A DNA stretch of 64,000 nt from an uncultured Clostridium sp. (GTDB lineage Bacteria; Bacillota; Clostridia; Oscillospirales; Ruminococcaceae): positions 1 to 64,000 of the forward strand of contig CABUDL010000007.1 in NCBI GenBank assembly GCA_902490335.1, read 5' to 3'. Below are positions 33,203 through 42,171 of this stretch, piece after piece. The number at the start of each line of letters is the position of its first letter. Position 1 is the stretch's first letter. Both the position numbers and the translations under genes were made by a program. The notes below the pieces were generated by a model that did no database searches, was not told where the DNA came from, and saw nothing but the letters and a program-made list of their open reading frames with translations.

Positions 33203-35818
33203 TTAGTGCTGGTGTTTAATCAGACCGAACTTTTTGGAAAATTCCATAGCCAGCAGTGGAACGAAGGAAAGTCCAAAAGCAATCAGATACATTTTAGCAG
33301 GCAGGGCAGCCAGACCGAAGGCAACACGCAGAGGGGTGAAGAGGACCAGCAGCACCAGTGCCAGGGAAACCAGACACGCCTGATTGAGCTTTTTGTTGGA
33401 GAAAGGACCGATGTGGAAGAGGGAACGTTCCGAGCGCATATTGTAGGACTGTACCAGCTGGGAAACAGACAGGGTGATGAATGCCATCGTCTGACCGGCA
33501 GCCAGGGTACCGACCATATTCTGTCCCATCCAGAAGGAGGAGAGGGTCAGCAGCGCGAACATCATGCCTTGCAGAACAACACGCAATCCCAAACCATGGG
33601 CGAACAAGCCTTCGTCTTTGGATTTTGGTTTGTGCTGCATGATGTCGCTTTCCACAGCCTCCATGCCCAGTGCGATGGCGGGCAGGCTGTCGGTGACCAG
33701 GTTAATCCACAGCAGCTGCATCGACAGCAGTGGGGTCTTGTGCCACAGCAGCATGGCGGTAAAGACGGTCAGCACTTCGCCGATGTTGGTGCCCAGCAGG
33801 AAGCCGACCACCTTACGAATATTGGAATAGATGCCTCGACCTTCGCGGACAGCATCGACAATGGTGGCGAAGTTGTCGTCGGTCAGGGTCATGTCGGCAG
33901 CGCCTTTGGCAACGTCGGTGCCGGTGATACCCATAGCACAGCCGATGTCCGCTGCTTTCAGTGCAGGAGCATCGTTGACGCCGTCGCCGGTCATGGATAC
34001 CACCTGACCTTTGTCCTGCCATGCGCGGACGATACGGATTTTGTTTTCAGGGGAAACACGGGCATAGACAGAAATTTTATCGACATTCTGTGCAAGCTCT
34101 TCCTCGCTCATAGCATCCAGCTGTGCGCCGGTGATGGCAAGGTCGCCTTCCTTGAGGATGCCAAGGTCCTTTGCAATCGCAGAAGCAGTTACAACGTGGT
34201 CGCCGGTAATCATAACCGGACGGATGCCGGCTTCGCGGCAGGTGGCTACGGCAGCTCTTGCCTCGGGACGCGGTGGGTCGATCATACCGACCAGACCCAT
34301 CAGGGTCAAACCGTTTTCAATCTCTTCGGAGGTCAGCTTCTGTGGAATCTGGTCGATTTCTCGGTAGCCGATTGCCAGAACACGCAGAGCGTTGGAGCTC
34401 ATCTCGTCGTTGACCTGATGGGCTTTTTCAAAGTTGCCCTGGATGCAGCGGGACAGCATCATATCGAAAGCGCCTTTGACGATGACGATATTTTTGCCGT
34501 CGATGCGGTTGATGCTGGTCATCAGCTTGCGGTCGGAATCGAACGGAATCTGCGCCAGACGGGGATACTGCTGATTGAGCTGCTCTTGTGGACTGCCGTT
34601 TTTATGAGCAGCCAGAACGATGGCGGTTTCGGTCGGGTCGCCGATGTGGTGTTCCTGACCGTCTTCAAAGGTGACGGTTCCGTCGCAGCACAGGGTACCG
34701 TAGTCCAGCAGATGGCGGACGGCAGGGGAATTGTTTTCGCTGATGTCCTCCACTTCGCCGGTTTCATCCAGATAGGCTTTGACCAGAGTCATGCGGTTCT
34801 GGGTGAGGGTGCCGGTTTTATCCGAACAGATGACAGAGGCGCTGCCCAGCGTTTCGACCGCCGGCAGACGGCGAATCAAAGCATTCTTCTTGACCATCCG
34901 CTGAACGCCGATAGCAAGGACGATGGTGACGATGGCAGGCAGACCTTCCGGGATGGCGGAAACAGCCAGCGATACCGAGGTCATAAAGATTTCCAGGACC
35001 GGAATACCGTTGATTAAGCCGACTACAAAGATGATGCCGCAGGCAGCCAGAGCAAGCAGTCCTAAGTTTTTGCCCAGCTTTGCCAGTTTTTTCTGCAGAG
35101 GGGTCTGACCGTCTTCTGCACCTTCCAGCAGACCGGCAATCTTGCCCATTTCAGTGTCCATGCCGGTAGCGGTGACAACGGCGTCGGCGGTACCATAGGT
35201 GATGGAGCAGCCGGAGAAGACCATGTTGCTGCGGTCACCCAGAGGTGCTTTTTCTTCCACCACAGCGTCAGCATCCTTTTCGGAAGGAACCGATTCGCCG
35301 GTGAGGGCGGATTCTTCGCTCTTGAGGTTGGAGCTTTCAAGCAGTCGGGCATCGGCAGGGACAAAGTCGCCGGCTTCCAGATGGATGATGTCGCCGGGCA
35401 CCAGCAGGGAGGCGTCAATGACCTCGGTCTTGCCGTTTCGCAATACCCTGGCGTGCGGGGCAGACATATTTTTTAAAGCGTCCAGAGCCTTTTCAGCCTT
35501 GCTCTCCTGCATCATACCCATGATAGCGTTGAGAATCACAATCAGAAGGATGAGCACCGGCTCAAAAAATTCCATCGGGTCCCCTTCCACACAGGCAATG
35601 CCAAAGGAAATGGCTGCCGCGATGAGCAGGATGATAATCATAACATCTTTGAACTGGTCGAAGAAGCGCTGCAGATTGCTCTTCTTCTTTTTTTCCTTCA
35701 GGCGGTTGGGACCATATTGCTCGGTCAGCTTTTCCACCTGCTGGGTGGAAAGTCCGGTCTGCGGATTGCTCGCCAGACTTTCCAGAACCTCTTGCTTCTT
35801 TTGATAATGATACAACAA
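33203..35818 (-). CDS. P-type Ca2+-transporting ATPase (SERCA/PMR1-like)
   Basis: An 871-residue P2-type ATPase. It has the cation ATPase N-domain (1-70), [11 protein letters not shown] in the actuator domain, M4 motif [17 protein letters not shown] near residue 285 (Glu is a Ca2+ ligand), phosphorylation site [11 protein letters not shown] near 329, hinge [17 protein letters not shown], and M6 motif [15 protein letters not shown] near 703. The M4 Glu and M6 Asn/Asp are those of Ca2+ pumps. Length and ten predicted spans are usual. Single gene. Confidence 0.93.
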   Translation of the reverse strand: MLYHYQKKQEVLESLASNPQTGLSTQQVEKLTEQYGPNRLKEKKKKSNLQRFFDQFKDVMIIILLIAAAISFGIACVEGDPMEFFEPVLILLIVILNAIMGMMQESKAEKALDALKNMSAPHARVLRNGKTEVIDASLLVPGDIIHLEAGDFVPADARLLESSNLKSEESALTGESVPSEKDADAVVEEKAPLGDRSNMVFSGCSITYGTADAVVTATGMDTEMGKIAGLLEGAEDGQTPLQKKLAKLGKNLGLLALAACGIIFVVGLINGIPVLEIFMTSVSLAVSAIPEGLPAIVTIVLAIGVQRMVKKNALIRRLPAVETLGSASVICSDKTGTLTQNRMTLVKAYLDETGEVEDISENNSPAVRHLLDYGTLCCDGTVTFEDGQEHHIGDPTETAIVLAAHKNGSPQEQLNQQYPRLAQIPFDSDRKLMTSINRIDGKNIVIVKGAFDMMLSRCIQGNFEKAHQVNDEMSSNALRVLAIGYREIDQIPQKLTSEEIENGLTLMGLVGMIDPPRPEARAAVATCREAGIRPVMITGDHVVTASAIAKDLGILKEGDLAITGAQLDAMSEEELAQNVDKISVYARVSPENKIRIVRAWQDKGQVVSMTGDGVNDAPALKAADIGCAMGITGTDVAKGAADMTLTDDNFATIVDAVREGRGIYSNIRKVVGFLLGTNIGEVLTVFTAMLLWHKTPLLSMQLLWINLVTDSLPAIALGMEAVESDIMQHKPKSKDEGLFAHGLGLRVVLQGMMFALLTLSSFWMGQNMVGTLAAGQTMAFITLSVSQLVQSYNMRSERSLFHIGPFSNKKLNQACLVSLALVLLVLFTPLRVAFGLAALPAKMYLIAFGLSFVPLLAMEFSKKFGLIKHQH

Positions 35819-36031
35819 AGTAAAAACCTCCCGTCATTTTGGTTTTTGTTGCTATTAAAAGTTTATCAGCCGAGACGATGGTTTGCACTGGACAAATGGG
35901 GAGAATGTTACACTTTTCCCCGCCAAAGTAAAAGCGTTACTTTTTTGGACAGTTTTGCCGATCTGTCCCAAAAACAAGCCAGAGAAAGAATCTGCTCGAA
36001 TCAGGAGAAGAAGCGAGATTTTCGTCGGATT

Positions 36032-36059
36032 TTGATTGAATTTTACAGAGGGATATGAT
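36032..36059 (+). promoter_or_regulatory. Promoter of the TetR-like regulator gene
   Basis: -35 TTGATT (36032-36037) and -10 TATGAT (36054-36059), spacer 16. Confidence 0.5.
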
Positions 36060-36097
36060 AATATTTTCTATAAGATAGCAAAAAGGAGGTGCGGTGT

Positions 36098-36655
36098 TTG
36101 GCAGATTCCAACATCACAAAAAAGGCATTGGCAGGTGCGCTCAAGGAGTTGATGGACACCAAGCCCTTTCAGAAGATCAGTGTCAGCGACATCTGTGAAC
36201 GGTGTCAGATGAACCGCAAGAGTTTTTACTATCACTTTAAAGATAAGTATGACCTGATGAACTGGATTTACGACACCGAGTTTATCGGGGTTGCCAAAAA
36301 TAAAAATTACCAGTCGGGCTGGGAACTTGCCGAGGACGTCTGCGAGTATTTTTATGTCAACCGCGACTTCTACCGCAAGGCGCTGCGCATCGACGAGCAG
36401 AACTGCTTTTCCGAGCATTTTCGTGGGATTGCGGTCATCATCCTCTATAACGATTTGGGAAAATTTTTTGGCGAGGATGAGGACCTTTCCTTTTATGTCG
36501 ATTTTTATGCCGATGCTCTGGTCTGCGCCATCAAGCGGTGGCTGGTGGACAAGGACTGTATGCCGGCAAGCAAGTTTGTGCAGCTGATCAAGCGCTGCCT
36601 GATGGGAATTTCGAATGAGGTAGCCGAGGGGCACACCAGTGCGCTGGTGCGCTGA
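36098..36655 (+). CDS. TetR/DhaS-like transcriptional regulator
   Basis: A 185-residue regulator. The N-terminal HTH (ITKKALAGALKELMDTKPF, then ISVSDICERCQMNRKSFYYH) is the TetR type of the DhaS/TetR_C_8 class; the C-terminal part is a helical ligand domain. The start is a TTG at 36098, nine bases after AAAGGAGG; no ATG fits. It lies convergent with the 343-residue gene. Its target is not known; the divergent Ca2+ ATPase is one candidate. Confidence 0.85.
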   Translation: MADSNITKKALAGALKELMDTKPFQKISVSDICERCQMNRKSFYYHFKDKYDLMNWIYDTEFIGVAKNKNYQSGWELAEDVCEYFYVNRDFYRKALRIDEQNCFSEHFRGIAVIILYNDLGKFFGEDEDLSFYVDFYADALVCAIKRWLVDKDCMPASKFVQLIKRCLMGISNEVAEGHTSALVR

Positions 36656-36684
36656 CCGTCAGCTTTTTAGGATGACCGAAGCTT

Positions 36685-37716
36685 CTACTGCTTTTTGTGG
36701 GTGGGAGCCTCGGTCTTTTTCATGGCAAGGCTCAAAATTTGGCGCACCGGGCTGGCAAAAAGGTTGTAGTCTTGTGTGCGGTAGGTGGCGTTGTGGGAAT
36801 ACAATGTGCCATCGCGGTCAAAGCCTGCCAGACAGACGTCACTGGAGATGATGTTGTCAATCATCAGCAGGTCGTTTTTGATGTCCATTAAGATAAGAGG
36901 ATACTTTTGTCCATCCCGCACCGAGAGTACATATTGGTAAACCTCCTGCTGCTGTGTGTTCGGACAGCCGGGCTGTGCCAGCAGCAGAGCGAAGGCAGGA
37001 TGGGCAGCCAGAACCTGTTCGAGCCAACTGCCGTCGAGCAGCGAAGGGACCTGCTCGGAGGAATAGCGGTAATGTACGCTGTACAGCAGGCGGTGCTCCC
37101 GCAGCAGACGGCAGCTTTCCACAGCGCCTTCTCCCCATTCGACCGAGAGCATCAGGTTGTGTTTCTTTTCCAGCTGCTGCACAAAGGCGTCGGTAATCTG
37201 CTGAGGACGAACAAAGAGGACAAACGCACAATCGGGATGCTCGGCGGTCAGCGCAAGGCTTTGCTCTGACGGATTGGCAGCTTCCATGAGATAGACATAG
37301 ATGCCAAGCTCGACACCCTGACGGATGACCGAGGAGTAGCAGCCGTTTTCGATTTGAGCGGGGTTCAGCGAGAAGCTCAGCGCCCAGGGGATGTTGAAGC
37401 CCTCCTCCTGTTCGATTTGGCGGATGATTTTGGCTCCTTTGGTGCAGCCGTTGTAGCCCAGATTCATCCCAAAGGTGACCAGGCGCTCCTCATCGACGTG
37501 GGAGACGACGTCCTTAATCAGTGGGTAATAGGCGCTTTTTTCGTTGCGCAGCATCTTCTGGGAGGCTTTCAAAAATTTTCTCTGAAAACGCCCGTCGGCA
37601 AAGCTCAGTCCAAGGTCGATTAAATTGCGGATTTCCCGCTCGGGGGAATCGTGCAGTTTTTGAACCGTTCGTCGAACAACCGATTCAATCAGCATCCAGT
37701 TAATATCTTTTTTCAT
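36685..37716 (-). CDS. Radical-SAM-like protein without the cluster cysteines
   Basis: A 343-residue protein that I cannot assign with confidence. The N-terminal helices (PEREIRNLIDLGLSFADG, FQRKFLKASQKML) and the following TFGMNLGYNGCTKGAKIIRQ and NIPWALSFSL resemble a clostridial family of radical-SAM-like TIM barrels. The CxxxCxxC motif is absent; its cysteines are scattered singly. C-terminal sequence has LILMDIKNDLLMIDN. ATG at 37716 follows GTGAGGTG. A single gene with its own promoter, convergent with the TetR-like regulator. Confidence 0.6.
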   Translation of the reverse strand: MKKDINWMLIESVVRRTVQKLHDSPEREIRNLIDLGLSFADGRFQRKFLKASQKMLRNEKSAYYPLIKDVVSHVDEERLVTFGMNLGYNGCTKGAKIIRQIEQEEGFNIPWALSFSLNPAQIENGCYSSVIRQGVELGIYVYLMEAANPSEQSLALTAEHPDCAFVLFVRPQQITDAFVQQLEKKHNLMLSVEWGEGAVESCRLLREHRLLYSVHYRYSSEQVPSLLDGSWLEQVLAAHPAFALLLAQPGCPNTQQQEVYQYVLSVRDGQKYPLILMDIKNDLLMIDNIISSDVCLAGFDRDGTLYSHNATYRTQDYNLFASPVRQILSLAMKKTEAPTHKKQ

Positions 37717-37821
37717 GGTTAACAGCACCTCACGTTATCAATAGAATCGGAATCAGCAGGCAGGGCAGCGATTGAAAGCCGAGCCGCTCCTTTCCGATTC
37801 TGTACAAAAACATCTACCTTA

Positions 37822-37850
37822 ATATTACAATACTCAAAATCTTTTTTCAA
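37822..37850 (-). promoter_or_regulatory. Promoter of the 343-residue protein gene
   Basis: On the minus strand, -35 TTGAAA (37845-37850) and -10 TAATAT (37822-37827) have a 17-base spacer. A perfect 10 bp inverted repeat, GGGACAAAAA/TTTTTGTCCC, lies just upstream of the -35 at 37872-37895 and may be an operator. Confidence 0.6.
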
Positions 37851-37899
37851 GAAATGGGATTTTATTTGAAAGGGACAAAAAATGATTTTTGTCCCAAAA

Positions 37900-38100
37900 G
37901 GTAACAGTTTTAAAGACTGTCATAAATTTTCCCAGAAGAGATGGGGTGTCTAATGACATTTGAGGCGGCAACGGGTATACTGCATAACAAGGACGAAGGC
38001 AAACGACGTCCTATTGGCATGACATCCACAACAGCCAAGAGATAGATACAACAAGCACAAAGACGCGGCGGAACTTTCCCGCCGCGTCTTTGTGCTTATA
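37900..38100 (+). other. Gene-free stretch with hairpins, possible small RNA
   Basis: No supported gene. It holds a series of short pairings (GGAC/GTCC near 38000, TTGGC/GCCAA near 38014-38038) followed by a perfect 18-19 bp hairpin, 38053-38097 (AAGCACAAAGACGCGGCGG arm). The hairpin has no long T run on either side. It may be a small RNA with its terminator, or simply a strong repeat. Confidence 0.3.
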
Positions 38101-38114
38101 AGAAGTTTGTGCCC

Positions 38115-38143
38115 TTGCAAGGAGGAAGGGGGAGTGATACAAT
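38115..38143 (+). promoter_or_regulatory. Promoter of the 142-residue protein gene
   Basis: -35 TTGCAA (38115-38120) and -10 TACAAT (38138-38143), spacer 17. The spacer includes GGAGGAAGGGGGAG. Confidence 0.65.
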
Positions 38144-38173
38144 GGTAAGGAATCCGAAAAAGGAGGAAGAAGG

Positions 38174-38602
38174 ATGAACACACAAAAAAGAAACCAGATG
38201 ATTGCGCTGGCAGTGGCAATCATTTTGGGAATCTGCGCGGCGCTGGGTACCCTGCTGACCGGAAACAAACCCTATGCAGGTCTTGAGTCGGAGCAGCTGA
38301 GCAAGGTGGAGATACAGCTGACCCCACCGGACGTCCGCTTTGAGCTGGAGGCGGAGGAGGTCGAGCAGCTGACCCCAATCCTCAGGCAGCTGACCATCTA
38401 CCGGCAGGACAACTCCTATGCCGACTATGCAGGGCAGACCGTGAAGGTCCTGCTGACCCTTCAGGACGGCAGCACGATTGAGGTAGTGGAGTGCAATCCG
38501 TTTCTGGTAATCGACTGGGTAGGCTTTAAGGCAAAAGAGGAGAGCTGCACGCAGCTGCAAGCCTTTGCCAACCAGCTGGGAACAGAAAAAGGACTTCTGT
38601 AA
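38174..38602 (+). CDS. Membrane-anchored protein of unknown function
   Basis: A 142-residue protein I do not recognise. An N-terminal membrane span (MIALAVAIILGICAALGTLL) is followed by an extracytoplasmic domain with alternating strands (VEIQLTPPDVRFELE, TVKVLLTLQDGSTIEV). The layout is that of a small secreted beta-rich domain, similar in outline to other clostridial DUFs next to metabolic genes. AAAGGAGG precedes the ATG. It has its own promoter and terminator. Confidence 0.75.
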   Translation: MNTQKRNQMIALAVAIILGICAALGTLLTGNKPYAGLESEQLSKVEIQLTPPDVRFELEAEEVEQLTPILRQLTIYRQDNSYADYAGQTVKVLLTLQDGSTIEVVECNPFLVIDWVGFKAKEESCTQLQAFANQLGTEKGLL

Positions 38603-38621
38603 AATTTCATCCAGAAAAAAT

Positions 38622-38652
38622 AAAAACCGTCCCGCTTGTCGGGACGGTTTTT
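38622..38652. terminator. Terminator after the 142-residue protein gene
   Basis: A 13 bp perfect stem AAAAACCGTCCCG/CGGGACGGTTTTT with a 5-base loop. Confidence 0.9.
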
Positions 38653-38913
38653 ATACGCTTTGTAATCAGCTGTCCAAAGCCGGGAGGGAGAGAGGAAGAG
38701 AACGCATTTTCGGTGAAAATATACCGATATAGTATTGTTGCAAAATTCCAGAAATCAAGCGGAGATTTTGTGGCTTTTTGAGAAAATTTTTTTGCAAAAT
38801 CCGCAGGGTCTGTTGAGCCCAAAAACGGCAAAGGCGGATGAGTAAAGGGTTTGCAGCTGCTCTAATCGAAAAGAGCGGGAGTTTTTGAAGGGTTTTGCGC
38901 TTCTTTTTTCTCC

Positions 38914-38942
38914 TTGACAGAATCAAGATATAGTGGTATAAA
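38914..38942 (+). promoter_or_regulatory. Promoter of nrdD, with a possible NrdR half-box
   Basis: -35 TTGACA (38914-38919) and -10 TATAAA (38937-38942), spacer 17. The spacer contains ATATAGTGG, which read in reverse resembles one half of an NrdR box (ACACTATATA). Only one half is clear, so NrdR control is a guess. The 240 bases upstream show no gene. Confidence 0.7.
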
Positions 38943-39061
38943 GTACAAGGCAATACAAATTATAGATTTACACAAGGTAAATATCCATAGAAAGGTCCAA
39001 ATGAGGACCGTTGCCTGTTATTTTTTAAGTGAGATAAAATAAAGATAAGAGGGGAATCGAG

Positions 39062-41347
39062 ATGATTAACAAAGTTATCAAAAGAGATGGGCGTGTCGTC
39101 GATTTCGACAGCAGCAAGATTCTTGCAGCGGTGGAAAAGTCGATGAAGGCAGCCGGTCAGGCGGCTCCTCAGGGCGCCGCAGCGGTGACAGAGGCAGTTG
39201 TCAGATATCTGGAGGCGCATTATCCCGATACCCCGCCCAAGATTGAGGAGATTCAGGACGTTGTGGAGCATGAGCTGATGCGCATGGGCTTTGATGAGGT
39301 GGCAAAACAGTACATCCTCTATCGTGCAAACCGCACCCGCATCCGCGAGGCAAACACCAGCCTGATGAAAACCATCGACGAAATCACCCGCGTGGATGCC
39401 CGCCAGAGCGACGTCAAACGCGATAACGCCAACATCGACGGCAACACCGCAATGGGCAGTATGCTGCAGATTGGCACCGCAGGCGCCAAGGCTTACAATG
39501 AAGCCTACCTGCTGACACCGGCACAGGCAAAAGCCTACCGCGAGGGCGACATCCACATCCATGACTTTGATTTTTATTCGCTGACCACCACCTGCACCCA
39601 GATTGACATTGTCAATCTGTTTGACGGCGGATTTTCGACCGGGCACGGCTTTTTGCGTGAGCCACAGAGCATCCAGAGCTATGCAGCGCTGGCAGCCATC
39701 GCCATCCAGTCCAACCAGAACGACCAGCACGGCGGACAGAGCATCCCGAACTTTGATTACGGGATGGCGCTGGGTGTAAAAAAGACCTTTAAAAAGGCGT
39801 ACACCAACAAGCTGATGGAAGGCGTTGAGGATTACCTGGACACCGAGGACGAAAAGCAGACGATTGCACAGGTGCTGGAGGAAGCACAGCAGAAGACCGG
39901 CTGCGGTCCGCGTTTGGAGATTGGAGCAAAGGAATTTGACGCAGCGGTCGTAGAGAGCCTGTGCAGCCATTATGAGATAACCGAGCCAAAGGCAGCAAGA
40001 CTGGTTGAGGTGGCAAGACACCGCGCCGAGCGCAAAGCGGACCGCGACACCTATCAGGCGATGGAGGGCTTTGTCCACAATCTGAACACCATGCACTCCC
40101 GTGCAGGCGCACAGACTCCGTTCAGCTCCATCAACTACGGCACCGACACCTCCCCGGAGGGCAGAATGGTCATCCGCAACATCCTGCTGGCGACCGATGC
40201 CGGTCTGGGTCATGGGGAGACCTGTATCTTCCCAATCCATGTATTCAAGGTCAAGGAAGGGGTCAACTACAACGAAGGCGACCCGAACTACGATTTGTTC
40301 AAACTCTCCTGCAAGGTGAGCGCCAAGAGATTGTTCCCGAACTACATCTTCCTGGATGCTCCGTTCAACCTTCAGTACTATAAACCGGGACGCCCGGAGA
40401 CCGAGGTAGCCACCATGGGCTGCCGCACCCGCGTGATGGGCAACGTTTACGACCCATCCAGAGAAATCAGCTACGGCAGAGGAAACCTGTCCTTTACCTC
40501 CATCAACCTGCCGCGCATTGCCATCGAGGCAGACCATGATGAGAAGCGCTTCTATGAAAAGCTGGACGAGATGCTCGACCTGGTTGCCAACCAGCTGCTG
40601 GACCGCTTTGAGATTCAGGCATCCAAACGGGTGTATAACTACCCATTCCTGATGGGTCAGGGCGTATGGCTGGACAGCGACAAGCTCAGCCCGAACGATG
40701 AGGTGCGCGAAGTGCTCAAGCACGGAACCCTCTCGATTGGTTTCATCGGTCTGGCAGAAACCTTGACCGCTCTGTACGGTCATCACCACGGCGAGAGCGA
40801 TGAGATGCAGCAGAAGGGCTTGGAAATCATCCGTTATATGCGCGCTTACTGCGACCGCAAGAGTGAAGAAACCAAGATGAACTTCTCGCTGCTGGCAACA
40901 CCGGCAGAGGGATTGTCGGGACGCTTCATCCGCATGGATAAAAAACGTTTCGGTGTAATCCCGGGTGTGACCGACAAGGATTACTACACCAACTCCTTCC
41001 ACATCCCGGTATGGTACAACATCTCTGCCTTCGAGAAGATTCAGAAGGAAGCGCCATACCATGCGCTGACCAACGCCGGACACATCAGCTATGTGGAGCT
41101 GGACGGCGATACCTCCAACAACGTGGATGCGTTTGAGTCGGTTGTTCGTTGTATGCACGATGCAGGCATCGGCTACGGCTCCATCAACCATCCGGTCGAC
41201 CGCGACCCGGTTTGCGGATATGTCGGTGTGATTGGGGATGTCTGCCCACGCTGCGGCAGACGGGACGGAGAGTCCATCAGCCCGGAGCGTCTGGCACAGC
41301 TGCGCAAGCAGTACCCGGATATTCCGACCTTCCGCGGAATTGACTAA
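39062..41347 (+). CDS. nrdD: Anaerobic ribonucleoside-triphosphate reductase, main chain lacking the glycyl-radical tail
   Basis: A 761-residue class III ribonucleotide reductase. It has the N-terminal ATP cone (1-95, starting MINKVIKRDGRVVDFDSSKI), the ten-stranded barrel with substrate region VHNLNTMHSRAGAQTPFSS, the catalytic cysteine loop TMGCRTRVMGN near residue 452, and the C-terminal zinc site DPVCGYVG...CPRCGRR near 720-731. It then stops. The RRITGYLVGT segment with the radical glycine, which normally follows about 30 residues later, is absent here but is encoded by the next small gene. It makes dNTPs without oxygen. Confidence 0.93.
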   Translation: MINKVIKRDGRVVDFDSSKILAAVEKSMKAAGQAAPQGAAAVTEAVVRYLEAHYPDTPPKIEEIQDVVEHELMRMGFDEVAKQYILYRANRTRIREANTSLMKTIDEITRVDARQSDVKRDNANIDGNTAMGSMLQIGTAGAKAYNEAYLLTPAQAKAYREGDIHIHDFDFYSLTTTCTQIDIVNLFDGGFSTGHGFLREPQSIQSYAALAAIAIQSNQNDQHGGQSIPNFDYGMALGVKKTFKKAYTNKLMEGVEDYLDTEDEKQTIAQVLEEAQQKTGCGPRLEIGAKEFDAAVVESLCSHYEITEPKAARLVEVARHRAERKADRDTYQAMEGFVHNLNTMHSRAGAQTPFSSINYGTDTSPEGRMVIRNILLATDAGLGHGETCIFPIHVFKVKEGVNYNEGDPNYDLFKLSCKVSAKRLFPNYIFLDAPFNLQYYKPGRPETEVATMGCRTRVMGNVYDPSREISYGRGNLSFTSINLPRIAIEADHDEKRFYEKLDEMLDLVANQLLDRFEIQASKRVYNYPFLMGQGVWLDSDKLSPNDEVREVLKHGTLSIGFIGLAETLTALYGHHHGESDEMQQKGLEIIRYMRAYCDRKSEETKMNFSLLATPAEGLSGRFIRMDKKRFGVIPGVTDKDYYTNSFHIPVWYNISAFEKIQKEAPYHALTNAGHISYVELDGDTSNNVDAFESVVRCMHDAGIGYGSINHPVDRDPVCGYVGVIGDVCPRCGRRDGESISPERLAQLRKQYPDIPTFRGID

Positions 41348-41403
41348 TCGAAAATTTACCCAAAAGAGAAAGATTGATTTAGAATACAAAAGGAGAATGA
41401 ATT

Positions 41404-41568
41404 ATGTCCGCAATGCAGAAACAGTCCACCGTAGGCAAAGATGTCAGCTTTGAAAGAATCCGCCGCATCACCGGCTACCTGGTAGGTACCATGGACAAAT
41501 GGAACGATGCCAAAAAAGCAGAGGAACATGACCGTGTGAAACATGGTCTGTCCTGCGGCTGCAAATAA
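41404..41568 (+). CDS. Stand-alone glycyl-radical tail of NrdD
   Basis: A 54-residue protein that contains the part missing from the NrdD chain. FERIRRITGYLVGTMDKW holds the radical site Gly24 in the RRITGY motif, followed by NDAKKAEEHDRVKHG, exactly the usual NrdD C-terminus, and a short tail ending CGCK. It has its own ATG with AAAGGAG eight bases upstream, 56 bases after the nrdD stop, and its stop overlaps the nrdG start (TAATG). It is therefore a real separate gene, placed between the two enzymes it would join. Assembly with NrdD in trans is inference. Confidence 0.88.
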   Translation: MSAMQKQSTVGKDVSFERIRRITGYLVGTMDKWNDAKKAEEHDRVKHGLSCGCK

Positions 41569-42092
41569 TGATGGAACTGAACGTAGCGGGAATCGTCGGG
41601 GAAAGCATTGTGGATGGACCGGGCATCCGCCTGACCGTCTTCTGTCAGGGGTGTCCGCACCACTGTCCCGGCTGCCAGAACCCGGAAACCTGGGAGTTTG
41701 CCGAGCGCACCAGGATGTCTCCCGAACAGATTCTGGAGATGGTCAAGCGCAATCCGCTGATCCGTGGAGTGACCCTGTCGGGCGGCGAGCCGTTTTCTCA
41801 GCCGGCAGAACACGCACAGCTGGCGCAGCTGCTGCATCAGAACGGCTATGAGGTAGCGGCGTACACCGGATACACCTTCGAGCAGCTGCTGGAGGGAACA
41901 CCTCAGCAGCGCCAACTGCTGGAGAATATCGACGTTCTGGTGGACGGACCCTTCCTTCTGGAGAAAAAGACACTGGAGCTTCGTTTCCGCGGCAGCAGCA
42001 ACCAACGTGTCCTGAATGTGCCCGAAAGCCTTGCACAGGGAAAGGCCGTTTGGGAAAGCCGCGAAAGCTGGGTCGGAGAGCGCCGCTTTTAA
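41568..42092 (+). CDS. nrdG: Anaerobic ribonucleotide reductase activating enzyme
   Basis: A 174-residue radical-SAM activase that makes the glycyl radical on NrdD. The cluster motif is CPHHCPGC (C29, C33, C36), with GGEPFSQP downstream. Its start overlaps the stop of the small glycyl-radical gene by one base, so the three genes are coupled. ATG at 41568, or the next at 41571. Confidence 0.95.
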   Translation: MMELNVAGIVGESIVDGPGIRLTVFCQGCPHHCPGCQNPETWEFAERTRMSPEQILEMVKRNPLIRGVTLSGGEPFSQPAEHAQLAQLLHQNGYEVAAYTGYTFEQLLEGTPQQRQLLENIDVLVDGPFLLEKKTLELRFRGSSNQRVLNVPESLAQGKAVWESRESWVGERRF

Positions 42093-42126
42093 AGTGGATT
42101 TCAAAGCAGATTTGTCCGAAAAGCAA

Positions 42127-42166
42127 TAAAAAATGTTCAGCAGAATCTTCTGCTGAACATTTTTTT
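42127..42166. terminator. Bidirectional terminator after nrdG
   Basis: A 13 bp stem ATGTTCAGCAGAA/TTCTGCTGAACAT with A5-6 on the left and T6 on the right lies between the convergent nrdG and creatininase-family genes. Confidence 0.9.
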
Positions 42167-42171
42167 GTCGG

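Noticed and set aside
33182..35017. A 611-residue open frame antisense to the Ca2+ ATPase gene
   Set aside because: The minus-strand ATPase has all P-type motifs. The plus-strand frame is low in complexity and has no support.
38960..41389. An 809-residue open frame antisense to nrdD
   Set aside because: It is a shadow of the high-GC3 coding strand of nrdD, which has clear family motifs; the antisense frame has no ribosome site or recognisable domain.
41300..41410. A frameshift or sequencing error splitting nrdD
   Set aside because: A clear stop, a 56-base gap and a properly spaced AAAGGAG-ATG lie between the parts, so a single-base error cannot join them.
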